From positions 1 through 10,438 of the forward strand of contig CAXFCD010000010.1 in NCBI GenBank assembly GCA_964001155.1: DNA of 10,438 bases. Direction: 5' to 3'. Made by a program: the position numbers and the translations under genes. Positions 1-6,673 of this stretch are shown piece by piece. The stretch is from CAXFCD01 sp964001155. GTDB taxonomy: Bacteria > Fidelibacterota > Marinisomatia > Marinisomatales > UBA1611. Below the pieces are notes generated by a model. It did not search any database, was not told where the DNA came from, and saw only the letters and a list, made by a program, of their open reading frames with translations. The stretch's first letter is position 1. Every line of letters starts with the position of its first letter.

Positions 1-320
1 ATATCAGCATCAAATATGATTGGAATTTTCGACATGGCTTGCATATCATTCATGATGACCAAAGAACTGCTCACATCACCATACCAAAGGTGGATTCCAC
101 CAATACCATCCGTTTCAATTAAATGGGTGATTTCATCCCATTTTTTTTCCGGGATATCCTTGAAGCGCATATTCATTCGGTAAATCATCATTTGTGCGAT
201 TTTTTCCCGTAAAGTGAGTTCACTCAATGTTTTCTCTGCCCAATTTTTCTGTTGGTTGGGAAGAGTCGTACATCCTGCGAATAACAGAATCAGTATTAAA
301 ATGAAGGTTTGGTTTTTCAT
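1..320 (-). CDS. GH3-family glycoside hydrolase lipoprotein, N-terminal part (runs off left edge)
   Basis: I translated 106 codons from an ATG at 318-320, read on the minus strand without a stop to the window edge. The protein opens with Lys-Asn, a hydrophobic stretch of about 12 residues, and a lipobox Leu-Phe-Ala-Gly-Cys with the lipidated Cys at residue 17. Thr follows the Cys rather than Asp, so outer-membrane sorting is plausible. The mature start matches the N-terminal beginning of GH3 beta-N-acetylhexosaminidase/beta-glucosidase barrels: L-T-L-R-E-K-I-A-Q-M near residues 36-45, G-I-G-G-I-H near 73-78, and I-P-I-I-F-D-A-D at the edge. The catalytic region lies outside the window. It is divergent from a second, cytoplasmic GH3 gene, so the pair may split one substrate between cell surface and cytosol (inference). 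Substrate is not determinable; beta-N-acetylglucosaminide is my first guess and beta-glucoside the alternative. Confidence 0.85.
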   Translation of the reverse strand, partial: MKNQTFILILILLFAGCTTLPNQQKNWAEKTLSELTLREKIAQMMIYRMNMRFKDIPEKKWDEITHLIETDGIGGIHLWYGDVSSSLVIMNDMQAMSKIPIIFDAD

Positions 321-434
321 TGAATCATGAATTAATTAAATAAATGGCGGAGATATTACAAATCTTTTATTTTCCTTGCTAAAATTCTAACGCTTTTTAT
401 TCAAGAATTAATTATTTTAATTTAGTTTTTCCGG
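321..434. promoter_or_regulatory. Divergent intergenic region, probable back-to-back promoters
   Basis: This 114-bp A/T-rich gap lies between two genes that start in opposite directions, so promoters for both should lie here. A weak sigma70-like candidate for the + strand operon is TTACAA (356-361) with TAAAAT (380-385) and an 18-bp spacer. On the minus strand, a TAGAAT preceded by TTAATT about 16 bp upstream is a comparable candidate. Neither is close to consensus, and in A/T-rich DNA such matches arise by chance. No operator palindrome or riboswitch-like structure stands out, and no Shine-Dalgarno sequence precedes either start. Confidence 0.4.
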
Positions 435-1478
435 ATGCCACATACCCTTATACAACTTGTTGGGCAACTCATCATTGCCGGATTTCGGGGAACGCAAGCG
501 GGACCCGACTCTCCCATTGCCACATTTATTCAAGATTTTAACCTCGCCGGTGTGATTCTCTATGATGAAGATTTGGAGATTGGCGGTCTTGGATCACGAA
601 ATATTCAATCACCGGAACAATTAACCCTATTAACTCAAGATTTACAATCTTATTCTGCGAATCCATTATTGATTACAATTGATCAAGAGGGAGGTCAAGT
701 AAATCGGTTGAAATCAGATTACGGATTTCCGGAGTGCCCACCATGGCAACAATTTGGAAAATTTAACAGTGAACTCATGACAAGACAGTATGCTCAGATT
801 TTAGGAGAAACCTTAAATGGCTGTGGCATCAATGTGAATATTGCCCCTGTATTAGATTTGGATTATGGTGAAGAAACCGTCATTGGAAAATCCAAGCGAG
901 GCTTGTCCCAAGATCCATCAACTGTGGTAACCCATTCTAAAATATTGTTAAGTGAAATGAAAAAGAGTGGCATCATTTCTTGCGGAAAACATTTCCCCGG
1001 ACAAGGCTCCGCTTCCGGCGACACCCACGAAGGTTATACAGATATTTCAGATTCGTGGACCGTGAAAGATTTGCTCCCTTTTGATGAACTCATTCAATCC
1101 AATGATTTGGATATGGTGATGGTGTCTCACACTTTCGATCATAAATTGGATGAGAAATATCCTTCTTCTCTTTCACGCGAAATAATTACGGAAGTGCTTC
1201 GGAATGATTTAGGGTTTTCCGGTGTTGTCATTTGCGATGATCCCAGCATGAAAGCCATTTCTCTCCATTATGATTTAGAAACAACATTTGAACTCATGCT
1301 GAACGCTGGGGTTGATTTATTTTGTCTCGGGAATAACTTGAATTATGATGCTGATTATATTCCAAACTGTGTAGATGCCATAGTGTCTCTTTTGAAATCG
1401 GGAAAAATCACAGAAGATCGGATCCAAGAATCCATCCAACGAATTCATCGATTAAAAACAACATATGGTATTGTCTAA
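435..1478 (+). CDS. nagZ: NagZ-like GH3 beta-N-acetylglucosaminidase, cytoplasmic
   Basis: The 347-residue protein has the single-barrel GH3 architecture and length typical of NagZ, which removes GlcNAc from GlcNAc-(anhydro)MurNAc fragments during peptidoglycan recycling. Visible motifs in order: I-D-Q-E-G-G-Q-V-N-R-L (residues 82-92, substrate loop; H of the usual D-H-E-G-G is Q here), N-I-A-P-V-L-D-L-D (135-143), G-K-H-F-P-G-Q-G (184-191), the Asp196-Thr-His198 dyad that acts as general acid/base in NagZ-type enzymes, and C-D-D-P-S-M (267-272), whose first Asp (268) aligns with the catalytic nucleophile. No signal peptide is present, so it should act in the cytosol. The ATG is the first in-frame start after a TAG at 423-425, and no clear ribosome-binding site precedes it. 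The 3' end overlaps the kinase gene by 14 bp. The G-Q-G and D-P-S-M variants mark a divergent branch; a related hexosaminide substrate is possible. Confidence 0.9.
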   Translation: MPHTLIQLVGQLIIAGFRGTQAGPDSPIATFIQDFNLAGVILYDEDLEIGGLGSRNIQSPEQLTLLTQDLQSYSANPLLITIDQEGGQVNRLKSDYGFPECPPWQQFGKFNSELMTRQYAQILGETLNGCGINVNIAPVLDLDYGEETVIGKSKRGLSQDPSTVVTHSKILLSEMKKSGIISCGKHFPGQGSASGDTHEGYTDISDSWTVKDLLPFDELIQSNDLDMVMVSHTFDHKLDEKYPSSLSREIITEVLRNDLGFSGVVICDDPSMKAISLHYDLETTFELMLNAGVDLFCLGNNLNYDADYIPNCVDAIVSLLKSGKITEDRIQESIQRIHRLKTTYGIV

Positions 1479-2445
1479 TCAAAATGTAATTATTGGCATC
1501 GATTGTGGTGCCACGAAAGTTTTGGTGCAGTCAGCAATGGTTGATTCTGAAACCGGTATGGTTTCCCCTGGTGAGTTTCAACTTGAAAAAACCTATGCCA
1601 AACATTCCAGTTGGAATCAAAATTTTATTCCGATCCATTTAGATATTCAACAACAGGAATTTTTGGAAGGTACTATTAATTTGACTGAACCGGAAATGGA
1701 TCAAGGTGATGTGATGGTGGAGACGATTCGAGAAGTTTTTTTAAATCCCTCTGTAACTCCCTTTTTAAAAGATAGAACGAAAGAGGGATTTAAAAAATAT
1801 TTAGCTCTATGTTTCCCCGGGATTAAAAACGAACATGGCATTGTGATCATGGCCAATGGTCCACGGGCCCCAAATCTTTATTCTCGAATTGGCATTGATG
1901 AAGCATACAACGACTCAGACTGCTGCGTGTTAGGTGAATGGAAATCTACCATTGGTCAATTACAACAATGCGAAAATGCCATTTACATCGGCGGTGGAAC
2001 CGGCATCGCTGACGGAATTATTCTGAATGGGGACTTAATTGATTTTAATATAAGAGATGATGTAATACGGTCTTGGGAATTAATCATGGAAGATGGTCAT
2101 TCAGTTGAGTCTCTCCTTTCGCCAAAAGGGATGATTGATCAATGGAATTTTTCTCATGTTGAAAAAATTTCTACTTTATCTGAACTAAGTGAAAAAAATG
2201 ATGCAACCATTATTTTTGAAAAAGCTACTGAAGCATTTTCATGTTTAATACAGGATCGGATTTCTTTTTTTCAGGCAAATAATTCTGAGATTGAAAAAAT
2301 TGTTATCGGGCAACGATTAGGAATATTCATGTCTGAATCAGCATTGGGTACAATGATTGAATCGACAACAACAATTCCAATCGTGTATTCAAAAGATAGA
2401 CGAACAGCTGCTCTCGGTGCAGCATGGAAAAAAGCATGCTCGTAA
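1465..2445 (+). CDS. ROK-family sugar kinase-like protein
   Basis: The 326-residue protein shows the ASKHA-fold layout of ROK kinases. A phosphate-1 loop I-G-I-D-C-G-A-T-K sits at residues 10-18. A substrate-side segment F-P-G-I-K (117-121) is followed by N-G at 131-132. N149-D150 are in the position of the usual N-D-A-N catalytic Asp, followed by L-G-E-W (156-159). The phosphate-2 loop G-G-G-T-G-I-A-D-G is at 176-184, and E-D-G-H occurs at 209-212. The zinc motif C-x-C-G-x-x-G-C-x-E of canonical ROK sugar kinases and repressors is absent, and there is no N-terminal winged helix, so it is a kinase-like rather than repressor-type ROK. Placed directly after nagZ and overlapping it, it most likely phosphorylates a sugar released there, such as GlcNAc or a MurNAc derivative (inference). 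The ATG at 1465 is used; a TTG at 1471 is the alternative. It overlaps the next gene by 22 bp. Confidence 0.8.
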   Translation: MVLSNQNVIIGIDCGATKVLVQSAMVDSETGMVSPGEFQLEKTYAKHSSWNQNFIPIHLDIQQQEFLEGTINLTEPEMDQGDVMVETIREVFLNPSVTPFLKDRTKEGFKKYLALCFPGIKNEHGIVIMANGPRAPNLYSRIGIDEAYNDSDCCVLGEWKSTIGQLQQCENAIYIGGGTGIADGIILNGDLIDFNIRDDVIRSWELIMEDGHSVESLLSPKGMIDQWNFSHVEKISTLSELSEKNDATIIFEKATEAFSCLIQDRISFFQANNSEIEKIVIGQRLGIFMSESALGTMIESTTTIPIVYSKDRRTAALGAAWKKACS

Positions 2446-3650
2446 AAGGAGATATTCCAGCAAAAGAACCTATCGTTTCCATCGGACTTGTTTTACCCGA
2501 AGATAAAAAAGATTCAATTTCTGTAGTGGATTTGAACAACAATGTGTCCTTAATTATTGATTTAACTTTTCAAGAAAAATATCTCCCCAATTCTACCTAT
2601 ACCCTCTCCACCATACGAGCAGGCCGTGGGTTCCACTGGGAAAAAGAAATTGAAATCACGGTTAATGGAGAATTAGAATTCAAATTGATGGATGGATTTC
2701 TTTTCGTCATAAATCATATTCCATTGGAAAAATATTTGGTTTGTGTAGCCACATCAGAAATGAGTGGTGAATGTCCGCCAGCACTGTTGGAGTCGCAAAC
2801 CATCGCTGCACGATCTTGGCTTTTGGCTGCTTCAGAACAAAAACATGTCGACTTGGGATTGGATGCCTGCAATGACGATTGTTGTCAACGGTATCAAGGC
2901 ATTGGCAATGTAACGAAAGAAGCACAACGTGCAGTTGAAAAAACCCGTGGAAATGTTTTAACATTTGAAAATGAAATTTGTGATACGCGCTATTCCAAAT
3001 CTTGTGGTGGTATGTCCGAACATAATGAAAATGTCTGGCACGATGAGCCAAAACTGTACCTCCGTGGCATAACTGATGGTGAAGATACATCAGTGATTGA
3101 CTTACCATCAGAACAAGATTTAGCTCAATGGATTGAAGAACCACCCAGATCGTTTTGCGGTCCAGATTTTATTCCTGAAAGTCAGTTAAAGAAATATTTG
3201 GGACATGTGGACAAATCGGGCCACTATTTCCGGTGGGACGTGACCTATAGTCAATCTGAATTGACTCAACTCATTTCAGAAAAAACAGGACGAGAATTTG
3301 ATACAATTGAATCACTTCAACCGCTGAATCGCGGTGTCTCCGGAAGAATCACCTTGCTTCGAATTCAAGGAATTTCAAATCGTGAATCTGTTTCCCTTCA
3401 TCTGAAAAGCGAATATGAAATCCGCCGTGTGCTTCATCCAAAATTTTTATTTAGTTCTGCTTTCATCATTGAAGCAAATTCCACCCCGAATGCTCCTCCT
3501 TCTCAGGTAACATTTAAGGGAGCCGGCTGGGGCCACGGTGTGGGTCTGTGCCAGATTGGAGCCTTGGGAATGGCTCTGGATGGTTATGCCACTTCCGATA
3601 TTTTATCCCATTATTTTCAATCAACTGAACTGAAAAAAATCTATGACTGA
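2424..3650 (+). CDS. SpoIID/LytB domain protein without signal peptide
   Basis: The 408-residue product carries the SpoIID/LytB (amidase-enhancer) domain. In Bacillus SpoIID this domain is a lytic transglycosylase acting on glycan strands stripped of peptides. Diagnostic segments: the S-E-M motif at 111-113, with Glu112 in the position of the SpoIID catalytic Glu; Q-T-I-A-A-R-S-W (125-132); C-C-Q-R-Y-Q-G (153-159); T-R-G-N-V-L (174-179); S-C-G-G (193-196) followed by V-W; and the C-terminal G-W-G-H-G-V-G-L-C-Q-I-G-A (368-380). The N-terminal ~90 residues are beta-rich and not assigned. Unlike the secreted or membrane-anchored relatives I know, no signal peptide or transmembrane helix is visible. 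Extra Cys residues (C149, C153, C154, C194, C245, C376) also suggest an unusual branch. The start may be the ATG at 2424 or the in-frame ATG at 2436, which has a purine-rich run before it. It overlaps both neighbours, so it is probably co-translated with them. Confidence 0.85.
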   Translation: MEKSMLVKGDIPAKEPIVSIGLVLPEDKKDSISVVDLNNNVSLIIDLTFQEKYLPNSTYTLSTIRAGRGFHWEKEIEITVNGELEFKLMDGFLFVINHIPLEKYLVCVATSEMSGECPPALLESQTIAARSWLLAASEQKHVDLGLDACNDDCCQRYQGIGNVTKEAQRAVEKTRGNVLTFENEICDTRYSKSCGGMSEHNENVWHDEPKLYLRGITDGEDTSVIDLPSEQDLAQWIEEPPRSFCGPDFIPESQLKKYLGHVDKSGHYFRWDVTYSQSELTQLISEKTGREFDTIESLQPLNRGVSGRITLLRIQGISNRESVSLHLKSEYEIRRVLHPKFLFSSAFIIEANSTPNAPPSQVTFKGAGWGHGVGLCQIGALGMALDGYATSDILSHYFQSTELKKIYD

Positions 3651-5475
3651 ATCCATTTCACTCCATTGGCTAGACTGGGGTATCATATTACTTTATATCG
3701 CATTTTCTCTCGGCGTGGGGATTTATTTTTCCAAACGAGCCGCCAGCAGCACTGAAGAATATTTTTTATCAGGACGATCTCTGCCGTGGTGGATCGTCGG
3801 AACTTCCATGGTAGCCACCACTTTTGCAGCAGATACACCTTTAGCCATTACAGAATTTGTTCGGGGTCCTGGAATTTGGCAAAACTGGTTTTGGTGGAAT
3901 TTGCTCATGGGATCTTTGTTGGGCGTTTTCCTGTTTTCAAGATTATGGCGCCGTGCAGAAGTTCTCACTGATAATGAATTATTAGAAATTCGATACAGCG
4001 GAAAACCGGCTGCATTTCTTCGTGCCTTCAAAGCAGGATATTTTTCCATTTTGTACAATTTTATCGTCATGGGTTGGGTCATTAATGCCATGGCTTCTGT
4101 AGTGGCTGTCATGCTGAATATGGATAAATGGACAGCTGTTTGGCTCTGTGTGATAATTGCGTTGGTTTATGCAATTCTATCCGGATTTTGGGGCGTGGTT
4201 GTGACTGACCTTGTTCAATTCTGTATCGCTATGGTTGGGTCTATTGCGTTGGCGATTATTGCACTCAATCATGTGGGCGGGATGGAGACACTTCTTACGA
4301 AATTATCCGGATTATTAGGGTCCGATGCTGTTCACGAGAATACGCTAAAATTTGTGCCACCTGTCCCCGATGCTGCTGTGTCATCATCCACATTTTGGGA
4401 ATCTCCTTTTTCCAAATTCCTTATCTTTATCGGCATCATGTGGTGGAGTCATCATGGCACAGACGGCGGCGGATACATCATTCAACGCATGTCATCTGCA
4501 AAAAATGAACGTCATGCACTTTTGGCAACACTTTGGTTCAATTTAGCTCACTATGCTCTACGCGTCTGGCCGTGGATTATAGTGGCAGTTGTTTCCATTA
4601 TCATGTTTCCCATAATCCCGGAAACATATTCCGATTTAGGCGTCAAAGCCGGCTATCCACTGGTGATGAATACACTCCTTGGCCCGGGACTAAAAGGCAT
4701 CTTGATTGTATCCTTTTTGGCAGCATTTATGTCCACCATTGATACCCATTTAAATTGGGGCGCTTCATATTTAATCAATGATGTGTATAAACGATTTTTC
4801 AAACCCAACGAATCTGAACAGCATTATGTGGTTGTGGGAAAAATTTTCACAGTGATCTTGATGGTACTGGCAGCCTTTACAGCCCTGAAAATGCAAAGTA
4901 TCTCCAAAGCATGGGAATTCATTTTCTCCATGGGTGCAGGGATTGGCTTAGTGCTCATCCTTCGTTGGTTTTGGTGGCGTGTAAACGCCTGGAGTGAAAT
5001 CACTGCATTGGCTACATCCATCTCTGTTACCATTATTTTAGAATTAATTGCATGGAACCAAACTGTTTCCGCTGGAAATTCCTATGAATTATTTGGTGCT
5101 TCGCCCGTTTTATTTGGGATTTCATTACAAGTGCATCATAAATTAATGATCATTGTTCCCTTGGCGATCGGCGCTTGGATGACGGCAACATTTTTAACGA
5201 AACCGGAACCTATGGATCGATTGAAAGATTTTTATGCCAGAGTTCAGCCCGGTGGTTGGTGGGATCCAGTGGCTGCCGGATTTAATCATACGTTACAGCC
5301 CGTGAGCCATGGGTTTTTGATTCAATGGGTTGCAGGTATTTTGATGATCTATGGATTCACCTTTGGGATTGGAAATTTGGTATTCAATAATTTCAGTGAT
5401 GCTGTTTTGTTGTTCGGTTGTGCAGGCATTGGGACGTATTTGGTCTGGAACCGTTCCCTTTCAAAATTGGATTAA
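3643..5475 (+). CDS. Sodium:solute symporter family (SSS/SLC5) transporter
   Basis: The 610-residue, strongly hydrophobic protein has roughly 13 to 15 membrane segments and fits the LeuT-fold SSS family. Supporting features: the N-terminal first helix (about 8-28); E-E-Y-F-L-S-G-R-S-L-P-W-W (38-50), a segment shared by most SSS members; G-F-W-G-V-V-V-T-D-L-V-Q-F (181-193); and F-M-S-T-I-D-T-H-L-N-W (362-372), where Ser364 and Thr365 lie at the place of the Na2-site serines of vSGLT. The W/F-rich segment near 79-86 and the histidine/glycine-rich S-H-H-G-T-D-G-G-G-Y (269-278) are likely substrate-pocket regions of this subfamily. The gene overlaps the SpoIID-domain gene by 8 bp, which ties it to the amino-sugar operon. 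Import of a GlcNAc- or MurNAc-type sugar or disaccharide is therefore a reasonable guess, but sequence alone does not fix the substrate. Confidence 0.9.
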   Translation: MTESISLHWLDWGIILLYIAFSLGVGIYFSKRAASSTEEYFLSGRSLPWWIVGTSMVATTFAADTPLAITEFVRGPGIWQNWFWWNLLMGSLLGVFLFSRLWRRAEVLTDNELLEIRYSGKPAAFLRAFKAGYFSILYNFIVMGWVINAMASVVAVMLNMDKWTAVWLCVIIALVYAILSGFWGVVVTDLVQFCIAMVGSIALAIIALNHVGGMETLLTKLSGLLGSDAVHENTLKFVPPVPDAAVSSSTFWESPFSKFLIFIGIMWWSHHGTDGGGYIIQRMSSAKNERHALLATLWFNLAHYALRVWPWIIVAVVSIIMFPIIPETYSDLGVKAGYPLVMNTLLGPGLKGILIVSFLAAFMSTIDTHLNWGASYLINDVYKRFFKPNESEQHYVVVGKIFTVILMVLAAFTALKMQSISKAWEFIFSMGAGIGLVLILRWFWWRVNAWSEITALATSISVTIILELIAWNQTVSAGNSYELFGASPVLFGISLQVHHKLMIIVPLAIGAWMTATFLTKPEPMDRLKDFYARVQPGGWWDPVAAGFNHTLQPVSHGFLIQWVAGILMIYGFTFGIGNLVFNNFSDAVLLFGCAGIGTYLVWNRSLSKLD

Positions 5476-5550
5476 ACACAAGGCACACAAAGGTCACTAA
5501 GAAAATAAAAATTAATAAAACCTTTGAGAACTCCGTGCACTCTGCGTTAA
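5472..5550. repeat. Imperfect inverted repeat, candidate interspersed palindromic element
   Basis: The gap between transporter and acyltransferase is almost entirely one imperfect palindrome. The inner arms CAAAGGT (5488-5494) and ACCTTTG (5520-5526) are perfectly complementary. Outside them the left arm (5472-5494) matches the reverse complement of the right arm (5520-5550) at TTAA, CA and GCAC, with about 8 bases missing on the left. The A-rich centre (5495-5519) would be the loop. The transporter's stop codon TAA (5473-5475) falls inside the left end. I recall similar CACAAAGG...CCTTTGTG...CTCTGCGTTAA elements scattered between genes in other bacterial genomes, so a mobile MITE-like or REP-like repeat is likely, but a second copy is not present in this window. 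Confidence 0.6.
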
Positions 5551-5559
5551 TAAATTAAA

Positions 5560-6672
5560 ATGTCAGAACCGAGACGAATATATTCCATTGATATTTTCCG
5601 GGGTATGACCATCGCCCTGATGATTCTCGTGAACAATCCCGGGAGTTGGGGACACGTCTATGCACCTCTCCTCCACGCCAAATGGCACGGTTGCACACTC
5701 ACTGATTTGGTGTTTCCATTCTTTCTATTTATTGTGGGCGCTTCCATGCGATTCGCCTTTGTGAAATGGCATTACTACCCTTCCAAAGAATTTCATAAAC
5801 ATCTCTTCTGGCGAGCCGTTTCCATCTTCATGGCTGGTTGGTTCATACACGCTTATCCATTCATTCGTCAAGATTGGGATTGGTCAACCTTTCGATACAT
5901 GGGTGTTTTACAGCGCATCGCCATTGCTTATTTCATTTCCGGGATGCTCATCATTCGATATGATTTCAAGAAACTCATGCCAGTGCTCACTGGAATTCTA
6001 ATCTTTTATTGGGGACTCCTTTGGCTCGGTGGCGGCAGTAATCCTTATGGATTGGAAACCAATTTGGTTCGAAATATTGATATTTGGCTATTTGGCGAAC
6101 AACATCTCTATGGCGGATTTGGGATGCCATTTGATCCGGAAGGATTGCTCAGCACCCTCCCCGGCATTACCACTGTGTTGATTGGGTATCTCATGGGTGG
6201 CATGCTTCACACTACAAAAAATTATACAGACTGCGCCAAACGCATGGCAACCTTCGGTGGTATCATCATGGTTGTTGGCTGGCTTTGGGGATTCATTTTC
6301 CCCATCAATAAAGCGCTTTGGACAAGTTCTTATGTTTTATTTACAGGCGGGATTGCCGCTTTGGTATTGGCAGGACTTACATGGTTGATTGATATAAAAA
6401 AATGGAAACAACCATTCTGGCCTTTTGAAGTGTTTGGGACGAACTCTATTTTCTTATTTGTTGCTTCCGGACTTTGGACAAAAACGATTATTGCAATCAA
6501 ATTGGATTTAGATGGTAAATCCGTTAGCGCTTACAATTATTTATACAAAACCATTTTCGTTCCAATGGCTGGAGATATGAACGGCTCCCTCCTCTTTGCA
6601 CTCACCCATGTACTAGGGTTTTGGCTGGTGCTGTATTGGATGTATCGGAAAAAGATTCAGATTAAATTGTAA
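5560..6672 (+). CDS. NagX/HGSNAT-type membrane acyltransferase (DUF5009/COG4299)
   Basis: The 370-residue protein has about ten membrane helices and begins with the signature of this family: S-I-D-I-F-R-G-M-T-I-A-L-M (9-21), N-N-P-G-S-W (25-30), then L-H-A-K-W-H-G-C-T-L-T-D-L-V-F-P-F-F-L-F (38-57). The His at 39 lies where human heparan-alpha-glucosaminide N-acetyltransferase has its acetyl-accepting active-site His. Further conserved pieces are R-Y-M-G-V-L-Q-R-I-A (112-121) and F-D-P-E-G-L-L-S-T-L-P (191-201). Bacterial relatives are named NagX and occur in GlcNAc/chitin utilisation regulons, where their exact reaction is not well settled. Here it follows nagZ, a ROK kinase and a symporter, so a role in transmembrane acetylation or handling of amino sugars is a fair inference. 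The ATG at 5560 has only an A/T-rich leader. Confidence 0.88.
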   Translation: MSEPRRIYSIDIFRGMTIALMILVNNPGSWGHVYAPLLHAKWHGCTLTDLVFPFFLFIVGASMRFAFVKWHYYPSKEFHKHLFWRAVSIFMAGWFIHAYPFIRQDWDWSTFRYMGVLQRIAIAYFISGMLIIRYDFKKLMPVLTGILIFYWGLLWLGGGSNPYGLETNLVRNIDIWLFGEQHLYGGFGMPFDPEGLLSTLPGITTVLIGYLMGGMLHTTKNYTDCAKRMATFGGIIMVVGWLWGFIFPINKALWTSSYVLFTGGIAALVLAGLTWLIDIKKWKQPFWPFEVFGTNSIFLFVASGLWTKTIIAIKLDLDGKSVSAYNYLYKTIFVPMAGDMNGSLLFALTHVLGFWLVLYWMYRKKIQIKL

Positions 6673-6673
6673 C

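Noticed and set aside
2707..3144. Minus-strand open frame of 145 codons opposite the SpoIID-domain gene
   Set aside because: The translation is His- and Leu-rich without any recognisable motif and lies wholly antisense to a well-supported gene; it is a shadow frame.
3723..4112. Minus-strand open frame of 129 codons opposite the symporter gene
   Set aside because: It has no family motif and is fully antisense to conserved SSS segments, so it is a shadow.
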